Below are positions 37,163 through 50,265 of a stretch of DNA of 64,000 nucleotides, piece by piece; within the stretch, counting starts at the first letter, position 1; the number at the start of each line of letters is the position of its first letter. The translations under genes and the position numbers were made by a program. The notes under the pieces were generated by a model. The model saw only the letters and a list, made by a program, of their open reading frames with translations. It was not told where the DNA came from and ran no database searches. The DNA is from Epiperipatus broadwayi. Lineage: Eukaryota > Onychophora > Udeonychophora > Euonychophora > Peripatidae. The DNA is taken from contig JAQFVV010000142.1 of assembly GCA_028023455.1 (NCBI GenBank), positions 1,140,441 through 1,204,440 of the forward strand, in the 5' to 3' direction.

Positions 37163-37877
37163 TACTCTTATGTTCCTGACATTTGTCTTGCATTTACCTA
37201 GAAATAAAATAAAATGGCATTGATTCTCTAGTAAACATTCATTTATGACTAGAATAATTATATTGAATAACAATCTTTGAAAGTACATTTGTTGCAAAGA
37301 TAATGATAGATTTAGTTACTCAAGTCTTATGTTTGTTTCTTTATTTTTAAAAATTAAAAAATAGTAGGAGCATTTTTAAGATCAGAATAATATCATGTGT
37401 TATTATTGATATATTCCTTAAAAAAGTTCACATTTTTGAAACTAATTATCAGAAACATACTTAAAAATTTGTTTCAACCTCACTAAATATGATATCTTTG
37501 TTGAAATCTAAATAACAGATAAATAAATATATCATTAAAAGTCATTAACTTGATTTTTATACCGTTCTTAAAAAGATAATCAAATCATACTTTCCATATT
37601 CAAATATTAATGTCGTCATATAAAAGAGATCCCACCATGGATGTAATAGTATTATGATACTATATTTTTCAATAAATGCCCCCTTTAAACAAAAATAAGC
37701 CTTTTATCTAAAAATTATGTTTATTTTCATACTGATCAGGAAAACTTTTTTCTTTATATGATGAAAGTAGTAGCTATACTAAAGAGAATTTCAACGAAAA
37801 TTATCTAACAAGCATTTAAGTGTTAAATAAATAAAAAACAAAGATTGTTTTTTTTCTTCTCTTTTTTCTGGATAATT
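37111..37877. other. A+T-rich non-coding DNA
   Basis: Nothing recognised apart from an (AT)n(GT)n tract near 37130-37162. Confidence 0.5.
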
Positions 37878-38275
37878 TCAATATTCACATAAATGTTCTA
37901 AACATTCATACAGAAACTAGTTTTAAAAATTTAAATTGAGTTTTTATTAATACTTAGCATGTTTTTAATATATAACGTGTTATAATCATAGCATTCTCAC
38001 TTCTTTATTGTTTAAAAATTATATGTATACTTGATAAATATTTCAATATATTTAAATTTGTTTATTTAATATTAAAAAATATTTAAGTTCCTTTAAAGAG
38101 CTAATTTTTTGAGAGGAGGATGCATGTGTCTTTTTTGTTTATCAACTATCAGTCTTTGCTATTTCTCAAGCCACTTTAATTTTTCATTTTCTGTCTTCAT
38201 GCTCAATGCATACAATTTCAGTTCTAGACAAATCGAATTTATGTTTACAATTTTTTTCATGAACTATGAATATTG
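37878..38275 (-). repeat. Inverted copy of the Penelope-like 3' end (pseudo-LTR-like)
   Basis: In reverse complement this stretch matches 38572-38934. It carries the same coding remnant (IVHEKNCKHKFDLSR against FIDHEQNSGHKFDLSR), then the same non-coding tail with ATATTTATCAAGTATACATA and ATGTTTAGAACATTTATGTG. Penelope-like elements are known to carry pseudo-LTRs in tandem or inverted order, which fits. Confidence 0.7.
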
Positions 38276-38279
38276 AGGA

Positions 38280-38690
38280 CTGTTCACTACTTAACCTTTG
38301 GAGACTAAAAAATGAATTAGCCTTCCATATATCCCAAAAAGTATCTCAGAAATTAAAAAGAATATGTTTTCTTATACTCCCTTCACTAAAAAACTGCTTA
38401 AAAACTCAAGAGATAAATTGCTCACAGAGTCAGTTCATCAAAATGTCTACAAAATGAAATGCAATCAAGTTATGTATAAGTTTGCACATTGTGAAGATTT
38501 GAGGGATAATTTCTCAATAAGACTAGCTCAGCATAAATACCTATACAATAAAGTTGTTAAGAGTGAATATTCCTCAAAATTTATAGACCATGAACAAAAT
38601 TCTGGCCATAAATTTGATTTGTCTAGAGGTGGAATTGCATGCACTGAGAGAAAAGACAGAAAACAAAAATTGAATTGGCTTGAGCAATAG
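38280..38690 (+). pseudogene. Penelope-like element C-terminal (GIY-YIG-type) fragment
   Basis: The longest stretch (38364-38690) reads ...VYKMKCNQVMYKF... RLAQHKYLYNK ... SSKFIDHEQNSGHKFDLSR .... In Penelope-like elements the C-terminal GIY-YIG endonuclease has a VY.I.C..C...Y.G.T.R....R..EH...........HL...GH pattern. The spacing of C, R..QH and H..NSGH fits, although the GIY and YIG core residues themselves are not readable. The RT part is absent, so the copy is 5'-truncated. The element's 3' tail follows to 38934. It is non-functional. Confidence 0.6.
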
Positions 38691-38934
38691 CAAAAAACTG
38701 ATAAGCATCCCCCTTTCCAATAAATGGGATCTTTGAATGGATTTAAATATTTTTGAATATTAAATAAATAAATTTAAATATATTAAAATATTTATCAAGT
38801 ATACATAATATAAATTTGGAACAATAAAGAAGTGAGACTGCTATGCTGATCATTAATAAAAACTAAATTTAAATAATACAATCTTCCTTTTCTGTATAAA
38901 TGTTTAGAACATTTATGTGGGTATTAAATAAATT
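38691..38934 (+). repeat. 3' non-coding tail of the Penelope-like fragment
   Basis: This is the partner of the inverted copy at 37878-38275. The shared blocks are TAAATTTAAATATATT, ATATTTATCAAGTATACATA and CAATAAAGAAGTGAGA. The shared sequence ends near GGGTATT at 38934. Confidence 0.7.
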
Positions 38935-40409
38935 AAATTCTTCAAATTTTCTTATCTATGACTTTTCAACTATTTAATCAAAATATCAATGGTAACAGTC
39001 AGTAACAGTAGATATTATCATTATCTTTAGTAACTATTCATGACAAGCATGGACATCCTAACTTCAGAAGATAAAAAAAATCAAGAATAGAAAGATAACA
39101 AATGTAAAGAATATAAAATAAAAGATGAATTTTGCCATGTCTTACAATATATATTTTTTATCCAAAAAAATATTCATATATTTGATATCTTGCTATTCTC
39201 TTTCAACTTCTTCTGCAGAAACTAAATGTGATTATATAAACATAATAATAATGTTGTCTTCCAATAATAAATAGAGTAACTAAGCAATAGAATGCTACAA
39301 GTCAAAGTGATTAGACTTTATCATCATCAGTAATTATTAATCTCTCTAATAATATTATTAGTTATCACATTCCAATTTTAGGATTATAACATAAATAAAG
39401 TAATAATAATAAAATGATTTATTGCTTGGGAATTCATGTAAAATATAAGCATTGGGAATAACAAAGCTGATCCATGAACTTTGAGCTTTAAGGTCTGTGA
39501 CTCTATTGCTGAATTAAATCAGGGAGGATATCATCAAGAAATAAGCAAATAAATAAAATAAATTTATTTTAGTAATAAATAAGATCGATAAATTAATAAA
39601 TAACAAAATATAATAGTAAGATAATAAGGAAATTATGGTTGTTCAATGAGATTCTGATGAAAAATGTGTAATATATTTTATATTTAATCTCTTAGATAGA
39701 GTTCAGTGACTTAAGAAGTCTTAAGTGAAATTAAACATCTAAAGTTTATTTACATGTATAGCATGAAAAGTGGCATCAATATCAGATATAAAATAAACTT
39801 GTAAATATGAGAATTTAAACATTTGAATTGACCTATGACCTAATCTGATTTATTTATGTTTTTTGAGGTTATTTTATTGTATAAATTTGCATGCGTGATA
39901 CTTATAGTGACATATTAAATAGAGGATGTTCATAAATAAGTATGAGTTCACATAATTGCTTTGACTAAAAGTTTATTGTATCTTTTAGCCCCCCCTTCTT
40001 TCTTTGTTTTTATTTTGTTGTTTTAATATTGCCATGACTAAAAAGATCATTCTATATTTTATCTTTATTATGTTTTTGTTCATTTGTTTTAATATTGTGA
40101 AGGCTTATGTACTATTTAATATTGATTTCTTTTAAAAATATTATAAAACAACTGCTTTAATATTTTGTATAAAGAAAGAATTTGGAAAATAAGCATTCCT
40201 TTAGTAAAATTGATAATCCTTCCACTGCATCAACAGTTAGTATAGTTTAAATACTATTTTGAAGAATTTTGCAATAATTAATTGTAATAAATGGCATAAG
40301 ATGTGTGTAATTTATTGATTTATGAATTAATAAATCATTTTGTACTATTGATACAGAAACATCTATAATAAATTTTGATTAATTATATGCAATAAAAATA
40401 GTCCAAATA
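38935..40409. other. A+T-rich non-coding DNA
   Basis: Nothing recognised. Confidence 0.5.
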
Positions 40410-41180
40410 TTATATTCTTAAGAATATTTATCAAAATACAATGGTAAAAATACATTGTGATGCTAAGAGATTAACTTTAAGAAAAGTGCAATGTAGAGTG
40501 ATTCCATCCATAGCTATACTTTTTGTATTTTTACATGAAGTATTTTGTACATTAAAATAGGAAACTAAAAGAGTAAGAGTAAATCAGAGGTTATTTAAGT
40601 CATTGAGATCTTTTAGAGATTGTGGTTGGTTGTTTTCTTCAGAATTTTATGAAATGCTGCAAGAGATATTAAATGAAATCCAGAAAATAGGTTAATAATA
40701 TATGCTAAAAATATTGAATGAAATTTCTCAGAATAAAATAATAAAGATTAATAGTCATGAAGTAGAAGTTAACAAATACAAATATCTTGTTCACATTATT
40801 AATACAGATTAAAATCTAATGGTTAAAAATAATCATACAATTAATGTTTGATAGAGTGCTTTTGGTAGAAATAACTTAAGATTATATTGCTTGAGTGTTT
40901 ATAAAGAAAACTTTTAATAGGTAATTTTACCAGTTACTATTTATGGATCTGTAATTTTGACATTTAACAGAAGAGCAATTCAAAAAATATAGATCACATT
41001 AAAAAACATGGAGGAATATATGTTAGGAATAGCAAGAAGTAATTAAAACAAACTACGAAGGTGAGAAAACAAGGAGATATTATTGATGTGATTGAAATAA
41101 TTAAGAGACTATATGTGATATATAAATGAAATAAGAAATGAAGAAGAAAGGCTAGGGATCTGATTAAACTTGGATATTCC
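40410..41180 (+). pseudogene. RTE-type LINE relic B (3' half of reverse transcriptase)
   Basis: The ordered blocks are KNIYQNTMVKIHCDAKRLTL (about 40422), FYEMLQEILNEIQKIG (about 40648), NKYKYLVHIINTD (about 40770), SAFGRNNLRLYCLSVYKENF (about 40855) and ILPVTIYGSVILTFNRRAI (about 40923). A final block near 41060 is followed by TKVRKQGDIIDVIEIIKRLY. These fit the NIY.N....I..., EMLQEL, YLG.IIS.DG, FG.L and LPVLTYG.E.W blocks of RTE elements in the right order and direction. Stops and deletions show it is dead. Confidence 0.6.
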
Positions 41181-41532
41181 ACAGTGAATCAATAATAATT
41201 GAAAATAATGATGATCATCATAAGTAGTTACCCATGAAATCATAAAATTAATATTAAATCTACTTTTTTTCACTAACTGTAACTGGAGTGGACTTCATTT
41301 GCAGCACTCTGATAATAATCACAAATTTTAAATAAATCACAACTATGATATCTTAAAATATGAAATAACTTCAACTTTTTTAAAAGGGTACAGAATACAT
41401 ACAAGATATTTCGAATTCCATCATCAGATTTTCAATTGGATGGACGTTTGAAGAGTTAGAGTGTGGAGTAGATTGAAGTCTGTCCATTAATGTATGAGTA
41501 TTGGCTATCTTAATATATATATATATATATAA
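41181..41532. other. Non-coding DNA
   Basis: Nothing recognised; an (AT)n tract lies near 41513-41530. Confidence 0.5.
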
Positions 41533-41725
41533 CTGAGTACTTATAGCATATATGTGTAGAGATGGTAATCTAGACCAACTGATGATTGCTGGTTTAGCAT
41601 GAAATACGTATATTGGTGATTATTTATCTTTTCAACATATGTGTTCAAGTGTATCAGTGTTTTGAGATAGTGTGGAGAGTGGTGGGCCGTGTGAAAGTCT
41701 GTGCTCATATACCCTATATATTACT
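41533..41725 (+). repeat. Foldback family B, right arm
   Basis: CAACTGATGATTGCTGGTTT, GGTGATTATTTATC and GTGAAAGTCTGTGCTCATAT follow the order of the right arm of the copy at 17666-17969. The left arm is not seen, so this is a half element. Confidence 0.55.
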
Positions 41726-42931
41726 TATATGGTAAAACAATGTAGTGAATATAAGGCATTGTTTAAAATATTTATAATTATTTTTTCCTGTCTATTACTA
41801 AAGATCTTTATTTTTCAATAATTATTATATATTATTTTAGATGTTTTTAATATTTATTTTCACCCAACATTTTTTCTTTTAATAATGTTTACTTCGGTTC
41901 GAAAGCATTATTTATAAAACAACCACATTACTTTTAAAATTTAGACAAGCTAAGTAATTAATCTCCATTTATTTTCATTTGTGTTGCTTTTCGATTTAAT
42001 TCTTATATCTCTGTGTGTAAGAAAGCAAATTTAATTTTTATTTTTTGTTATAAATACAGGAATACAAATAACTAAAACGTAATGTTGTATATATATGCAC
42101 ACATAAAATAATTAATGAAGTATTTTATAAATAACAATGCACCCGTAACATCTTTGAAAATAATTTAAATATTATTATGGAATTTCTTTTTTTTTTTTAA
42201 AAAAATCCTACCATTTATTATTTATTAATTTCAATAAGCATCTTAATAATAAAGTTTAAAAATAACGATTTCTGACGCATATTTATCTTAACAAAAAACA
42301 ATTATACAATATAATTAGACTTTCCCTTTTTTTATTTAATTTATGTGAAAAGAAATGAACTTTTTTTTTTTGTTCTAATGATAAAAAGAGTTCATTCTCT
42401 GATATTGACATTAAAACAGGTGAAAATGATTAATTACTTATTTTTAAATTTTCTAATAAAATATTCTGTTAGATTTTAAATGATTTCATAATATTAATAA
42501 ACTGTTCAATAATTAATTATCACAAAGCGCTAATTATTTTCATTTGGTGACAGCACTTTGATTTTTAACTGTAATTTTTAATTAAAATACATTTTGAAAA
42601 TAATAATATAATATAAATGCATATTTTTTGTAAGCTATATTTACAAATAAATTGAAGATCTTAATTAAAAATATTTTTTGGTTTGCTTTCTATTTGTTTT
42701 GTAAATCAAATTTGTTTGAGGTAAGGTTCAATTAGCAAAAAGTATAGTAAAAAAATTATTTTACTAAGATGTTAACTTCTGTAGGAATTCTCCACATATT
42801 ATATAAGTTTTAAACTCAAGTTATTTATGTATTTTTTTACTAATAAAACACTAAATTATTTTATCAGTAAGATTTTTATTTACGCACTTTTTTTTGTAAA
42901 GTATCAATATTTAATTTCATCATGTATCTCG
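41726..42931. other. A+T-rich non-coding DNA
   Basis: Nothing recognised. Confidence 0.5.
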
Positions 42932-43150
<219 letters not shown>

Positions 43151-43688
43151 ATTTCATGATGGTTTTATATATATTTTTGGAGTTGTCAAAAATAATGTGA
43201 GATGAAAAAAAATGGACTAAAGCTATATTGTTGCACCCATAAACTCTATTAATTTTTTATATAAAATACTCTGGGTTTTATTTTTCAGGGGTAACTAAAT
43301 AATTTAATGAAAATCTTCCACAATTTTTTATTTTTCTTATTTAATAGAACAATTTCTAACTATATTGGTCGAATGAGAGTAGTGATACATTGATCTAAAA
43401 AAAATTTTAAATACAGCTACAATATAATATGGCTTTAATATTACGTTACACTGAGAATTTGGTTTATTTAAAAATTTATATATAAAATGTGTGATTTTTT
43501 TTGTATATATCTTTATAATTAAGAATGAATTATCATACATAATTTTAAAAAGGCAATTTTTAAATAGCTTGTTATATCACAAAGACCTCTATAGCAGACC
43601 ATAGAGAAATAATGAATAAAAATGGGTGGTCAATTGCTAAAGGGCAAATATCAAAAGTTTTTCAGTTTCATTTCATTCTTTAAATAGC
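43151..43688. other. A+T-rich non-coding DNA
   Basis: Nothing recognised. Confidence 0.5.
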
Positions 43689-44117
<429 letters not shown>

Positions 44118-44147
44118 GTTAGCCATGATTAACCACCTTGAAGAAAA

Positions 44148-44219
44148 ATTCTATCTGATTAATTGAAAAAAAAAGTCCTAATCATTCTATCTGATTAATT
44201 GAAAAAAAAAGTCCTAATC
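44148..44219 (+). repeat. 36-bp perfect tandem duplication
   Basis: Two identical 36-bp units, each starting ATTCTATCTGATTAATTG and ending AGTCCTAATC, lie just after the GATA array. Confidence 0.9.
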
Positions 44220-44871
44220 CACCCCTCATGGATATATCAAGTGAGTACACTAAGATTTTACAACAAGGTCCAATATTAGCAATATTTTAAATAAAATCAA
44301 ATGGCACTTTCTGACTGTGAATCAGATAAAAAATTATTCAAGAGACTATAAAGTTGCAAGTCAGGGCAGAACTGTTAATAATTATAATGTTTAATATCTT
44401 TAATTGAAGACGACTTGTATTTTACTATTTATAATTGTAATTTTTTTTACAACTAAGATGAAATGCTTAAATTTAAAAAAATCCTTTCAAATTGTATACG
44501 TTTAGATTTTGTTGCAATAAAAGGAATAAGGAACAAACAATAATAAATACTTAGATATTAAAATTAAAGTATGATCTATTATATCAAATGAAAAAAAACA
44601 ATATTGAGAAAAATGGTGGCATATTGAAAAGAGTATCAAGATTTGTGAAAGAATATAAGCACACATAATTTAACAGCATAAAAAAATAATTGACTTTTAT
44701 GGAGACGGATAGAATGTTAGTAAATAGGTCAAGAAGATTTTAAAATTTTCATACAAAATTTTAGTGACATCTTGAATACATTAAACAAAATGAAATTGCA
44801 ATAAACAAATGAGAATTTGAAAATCAAAAATGAGGAATACTTAGATCTTTAGAAATAATATATATATATAT
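44220..44871. other. A+T-rich non-coding DNA
   Basis: Nothing recognised. Confidence 0.5.
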
Positions 44872-45341
44872 TTAGAAGAGACTTGAATTCAGACATTCAA
44901 ACTCCCCACTGCTATTCAATCCATCTTATACAACTGATAGACATGACCACATACATGTGAAAAAATAAATGATCCCCTATATATGTATTTTGTGCAGAAC
45001 CAGCACTCATTAGTTGGTCCAGATCATAATTTTCAACACAAAGAACAATCAATGTTCAGTTTATATTCCGATAGCAAATTTCAAACTTTAATGAACAAGC
45101 TTCATTCTTCTCCACCATTCAACTAACTCTTTAACCATCTATATCATTGAAAAACTGAGCACTGATTGTATATATGAGTCAGAGATTGTGATCTGGACAA
45201 ACTGATGAGTGCTAGTTTAGCACAAAATACATATATTGGAGATCATTTATCTTTTTATATGGATGTGACCATGTGTATAAGTTGTATAAGATGGACTGGA
45301 TAGCTGTGAGAAGTTTGAAAGTCTAAATTCAAATTTCGTTC
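44872..45341. mobile_element. Foldback element family B, most complete copy
   Basis: The left arm runs from about 44872 (AGAAGAGACTTGAATTCAGA) to about 45040 (AACCAGCACTCATTAGTTGG). The right arm, its reverse complement, runs from about 45160 to 45341 (CAAACTGATGAGTGCTAGTT ... AGTCTAAATTCAAATTTCG). The spacer of about 120 bp carries GTTCAGTTTATATT, as in the 36718 copy. Total length is about 470 bp with no ORF. This is a non-autonomous, MITE-like or foldback transposon; its transposase family is unknown. Confidence 0.7.
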
Positions 45342-46935
45342 TAATTACATTAAATTTAGTATAGATAATACACTCATATATATATATCATTAAAAACCAG
45401 TCGATGCTTAGACAATCCTAATATCAATAATAATCAACAATTTCAAGCTGGTGTCAAGACATCTTCTTTTTATATATACATATATTAGAATTTTTTTTTT
45501 AAAAAATATATAATCACACACAAAAAAAAATACAAAGATCATTTGGAATATATTTCATACAGCACTTTTTTAAAATATATAACGTGCATAATGGATTTTA
45601 TGCAGAATGATAGAAATTATTTATCATATGCAAAATATATGTAAATACAAACTAAAAAAATAAAAGTCATTGACAAATAATTGCAGCAGAATTGTGATTT
45701 TTAGAAATCCTTCACTTTCAGTTTAAGATAGAGTTTAAAGATAATTTTAAAATGGTTAAAAACTTAAAAGAAGTCTCAGACATGTACAAAATCTTTAAGA
45801 AACAAACAACCATATATAAACTTTAAAATATGTGTTTGCAGACTACAATATATTAATTAAAAACGAATTTAGAACAATTGAAAATGTAGAATTGGTGACG
45901 ATGTAAAGAAAATTAAGAAGACATTTATAAAAAAGAATAAAATTGTAAAAATTGTAAAATATCATTTTAATATTGGTACAACAATTATTTTAGAAATAAA
46001 AAAAATGTTATGGCTTTAAAGACATGAAAGAATTATTTGACAGTTTTATAGAAAATACGATATAAATTACTATAACAAATATATATAAATAAATATTATT
46101 AAACATATCTGTATGAGGTTGCTTTCTTAGAAAATGTTTAACTACTTAAAAGTTATCAGATGAAATCAATAAAAATACAAATAAAAATAAATATTAATAT
46201 GACTAAAACATAGAAAAAGATCAAATGAGATCTAGGTGAATAATCAATAAATGTTTTTGGAATGGTGTAAATAAAAAGAAAAAAAACAATTATTAAAAAT
46301 TACTGTATTTCACTTTAAAAGTCTATTATTTATATATAGTTTAATAACAGTTGAAAAATAATACTGATTAATAAAAATTATGTAGTCAAATATTTGTAGA
46401 ATCATGATATTGAAGCACCATATTTAGAGCTTCCATCTACACTATTTAATTGATAAAAACAATTTTTTCCATATCTTTAAGCTGAAATTAATATATAAAA
46501 AATAGATACTGTAGATATCATTTTTTATCTTGCATTAATAATCAAGTGATTTATCACTCAGAAAAAATATAACAGTGAAGCTGTGGTTAATGGATTTCCA
46601 TTTTTTTCAATTTATCTCTCGACCACTGTATTAAACTTTCAGAGCAATAAAAGTATTTAATGTTTAATACATATTAAAAGAAAGATTTTCTTGAGTAAAA
46701 TATATAAACATATTATAAATAATACTATTATACTAATATTTCTTATGATCCTATTTGAATAATAGAAATCATTGAAGTATTTCTGCAACATCCCTGTATG
46801 ACTTCTATTACTTGAAAATATAGCTGATGAATCCAATCAAAATATTGGAATTATTCTAATAGTTGTAAATAGCTATGGTATAAATGAATGAATCTAATAC
46901 ATGCATATATATAGAAATATTTTAGTGGAGCTTTC
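45342..46935. other. A+T-rich non-coding DNA
   Basis: Nothing recognised. The part around 45680-46100 is lysine-rich in several frames and may be old element remains, but no motif could be placed. Confidence 0.45.
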
Positions 46936-47370
46936 CATTTATAATTATTTAATTAGAAAGCTCTTGCTTTGAGAGTAGCCAAACAAATTTAACTGCCCAA
47001 AGCATTCTTGATCTAATATAAGAGACAAAATCCTATAGTTTACATATATAGGTGTAAGAAACTAAAACATATTTGTAATAACTCCTTTGATAAATCAAGT
47101 ATTATAATTTAGCAGATGATTAAATGGAAATGTTTAGTTTCCATTTATAATTATGTAATTAGAAAGCTCTTGCTTGGACAATAGCCAATCAAAGTTTACT
47201 ACCCAAAGTAAAGAAAGTGAAACTGGCAACCCCAATGCAATCAAAAAGAGATTCCTCTTTTGATTGCCACTCTTGATCTAATATAAGAACAATGTGATGA
47301 GAGTTTTCCTTTCTCTTTTTGCTTTAGGCAGTTAACCTTGATTGACTATTGTCTAAGCAAGATGCTCATT
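46936..47370. repeat. Direct duplication plus nested foldback
   Basis: A block starting CATTTATAATTAT and ending CCCAAAG occurs at 46936-47002 and again at 47141-47207. The second copy (from 47166) also has an inverted partner at about 47304-47366: GCTTGGACAATAGCCAATCA against, in reverse complement, GCTTAGACAATAGTCAATCA. Inside is a 31-bp hairpin, 47237-47267 (GCAATCAAAA ... TTTTGATTGC). It looks like a MITE or foldback element next to an older relative. Confidence 0.6.
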
Positions 47371-47689
47371 TCATTGAAAATCTGATGGTGAACTGCTCAA
47401 AGCTGTTGTTGATGACAATATTATTGTTATATCCATGTTGATCTTAAGGCAATCTGACCCCTTGAACCTTAATATATTTTCATTTAATTATGAAAAAGAG
47501 GGGTGGACAGAATACAGACTGAATATGTACTATTTAAATATATGTGAAGGTGAAATAGAATTAAATTATATTTTTATGGTCAGAAAATATATACTTAAGA
47601 TTATAATATTCTTAAGAGAGTCAACACAAAAAATGGGCATTCATTAGTATAAAATAAGCTAATTGCTAAGGCAAAACTAAAATGACAAT

Positions 47690-48207
47690 AATTATTAAGA
47701 AAAACAGTATTAAGAGTAGATATTCCTAGCCATCAGAAACACCCCAATAAATTAAAATTAAAACTTGCATATTGTTTGAAAATATTAATAGATTTTGAAA
47801 CTGGTTCAGATTTTAAAGATAACAATAAAAATATAACTCATATAATATTAAGAACCATGATAGAAATAGCTCATACAAAATATCAGCAATTTGCCCAAAA
47901 GCTTTCTACTGAGACAAGACAATGCATGAAAAAAAAATAAAGAAAATGTAAATATATCTATGATAAGAAGTATTGAATGTTTAGATTTATGTAAAATGAT
48001 AGAAAAAGTGGTCAAGACATAAAAAAAATATAATTATGAATTGGCAAGAAAAGCTGATAATAAAAGTCTAAAATGTAAAACAAATAAGGTGTTGAAAGAA
48101 AAGCTATTCTTGCAATAAGAGAGAAAAATTAACCTATTACTGAAAAGATGATTGCATCATGAAATATTTAAGGGTTTCTATTAAGAGTTATAATAAAAAA
48201 ACAAGAA
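47690..48207 (+). pseudogene. RTE-type LINE relic C, upstream part
   Basis: Broken frames read LRKTVLRVDIPSHQKH..., then IEIAHTKYQQFAQKLSTETR, LKCKTNKVLKEKLFLQ and EIFKGFYXEL (X a stop). In RTE elements the linker between endonuclease and RT has similar blocks (...S.ET..L...R, N.K..K.VL...K.L..., ..EFY..LY). The match is weaker than for the downstream part, but the order, direction and continuity across the insertion at 48223 support it. Confidence 0.45.
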
Positions 48208-48222
48208 AACAACATATTCTTA

Positions 48223-50250
48223 GATGCTAGAGGGAGCCAGGGATTCCAGTTTACTCTGTTTCTGGCTCCCCGTTTTAGTTACCAAAGTTATATTTTAGAC
48301 ATTTTTTTTCTAAAACGTTTCCAATTGACAAGAGTAACCTTTTAAGTACCAATAGACAGCAAGTAAGAATTATTAAAACTTTTTTTTGAAGTGCTGTTAA
48401 AAGTAACTGACAGCCATGTAAATTTCTAGAGATTACTATTGAAAGACTTAAAATTTTAGGGAAGGTTTTGACTCACGGTGTCTTTTGTTGAATGGGTGAG
48501 AGTGTTTGATTGTTGGGAGGATTCCTGGAGGAGCCTGAATCCTAGTATTATATGGGTTGGAGCTGGGAAGGTGCTCTGGGGATCATTACTGGAATTGGAT
48601 AGCTCTGTCATTTGTTAGCAATAGTAGCATTATTCATTTAGACTTTAATGCTTTCTTTTTAAACCTGAGATTTTACTTTTGGGAAAAAAATTTCCACAAT
48701 AGTAAATTGTTTTTCACTGTATCTGAACATTTATTTCAAGTGTTGCTTTATCTTTTATCCATGCATTTGATGTTGTAACACTGACTTTGTCTCTTAAAAC
48801 ATTTTTACCAGATTTGGATGGCACATTCATTTGTTAAAATTGATAATGTTATTCATTGCAGTTTTGTGCTTGCATTTTAGACCTGAGATTTGCTTGTGAA
48901 AAAGATTTTTTTTTTCACTATAGTGAATTGTGTTAGACAATAATTTTAACATTTGATTATATGGATTAGTCCTTCTGATTTTCATGGGCTATAAGGATGC
49001 TTAAACATGATGGATACATTCAATATGTGATTTTAATGCATACATTACTCTATGTAAATCTTTGATTGATCTATAGATCTGGAATTAGAAATCTTAGAGA
49101 CTTGCACTGTGATTTTAAATTTGGCAGTTATTGAGACATTGGATTGTTAACAGTTGTTGCTTATCATATGAATTGTCCTTCTGTTTTTGTCATTTGATTT
49201 CTATCAATAATTAAAGACCTCATGGTTTAAGACTTCTAGTTTTTTTATAAGTTGTCTTGATGCTGAAACATGATGGATAAAATTCAATTACCCAAAGAGT
49301 CCATTATGATTTAAACATTGGATTAGTGCTACTGTGTCACTCATCATTGTGGTCTTGAGGACTAAATCTGGTGCTTTGAAAGCTCCCAGTGCTTGCATCC
49401 TGGTCTTAGAAGGGGATGGTATGTGGATGTATTGGGTTCTAGTATGGGCTTTAGATGAAAGTCTGAAACTTGGGAAGGTTGCTGGGGCCTATATTCTGGT
49501 TCTTATGGGAGGCTGGGATGTGGGTGCTATGAGGATTGCTATGGGTTTTGCGTTTCTCATCTATGGGGCAGTGGAGATGATGTGATGCATTGTGGTTTTG
49601 ATCTCTTTGTTCTCTATGTAATTCAAGGGTTGCTTATTGGACTATGTGATAATCTGTGGATGGCAAATGATGTGAGCATGTGAGATTTAAAATTTTTGAT
49701 TAGTGCTGCAATGTTGCTTGTCTTGGCTATGAAGATGAGAGTCTCATGCTTGGATGTCTCAGGCCAGAGAGTTCTAATATGGTTTAAACTTCAAATTGGG
49801 ACTGCTGTGTCACTTATCTTTGCCATCTGGATGCAGGGTCTGGTGCTTGGAAGGTCTCACAGGACTGGTTTTTGGTGGGTATTTGGGTGCTGCAGGGATT
49901 AGTAAGGGGAAGTACCCTGGGACCTGGTTCTTACTTCTTAGTGGGGGGCTGGGATATGGGTGCTGGGGGGATAAGTATGGGTTTTCATTTTTTCACCTTC
50001 TTGATGGTGGAAATGATGTGATTCTTAGTAGTTGTGATCTATCTAGTTGCCATAAGACCAAGGATTACTAGTAGACTATGAGATAAGCTAGGAATAGCAC
50101 ATTATGTATGCATATGGAATTTAAAGTTTTTCTGTTCACTTAGTAAATCAGGTTCTGCATTGTAAATCATAATTTGAATCTTGTACATTACTAGATATAA
50201 CATGTAAACTCAAAGATTAATAATATGTTAATAAATCTTATTTTGAAAGT
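48223..50250 (+). mobile_element. 2.03-kb G+T-rich retroposed insert of unknown origin
   Basis: The insert is bounded by 15-nt direct repeats with one mismatch (AACAACATATTCTTA at 48208-48222; AACAATATATTCTTA at 50251-50265), a size typical of target-primed insertion. It splits the RTE relic between the FY.EL and the IL.E.V.HAIK blocks. The plus strand is rich in G and T, unlike the surroundings. AATAAA lies at 50230-50235, 15 nt before the end, as in a cleaved and polyadenylated RNA, although no poly(A) tail remains. Internal degenerate repeats are visible (about 48627-48710 with 48846-48931; 49329-49600 with 49802-50040). Open frames of 70-90 codons have no recognised domain. It could be a retrocopy of a long non-coding RNA, a 5'-truncated LINE 3' end or a composite SINE. 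Confidence 0.55.
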
Positions 50251-50265
50251 AACAATATATTCTTA

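Noticed and set aside
49334-50071. Overlapping 68-91-codon frames in the 2-kb insert
   Set aside because: Several frames are open at once because the strand is G+T-rich and stops are fewer. They are hydrophobic, and the two internal repeats do not share one conserved frame.
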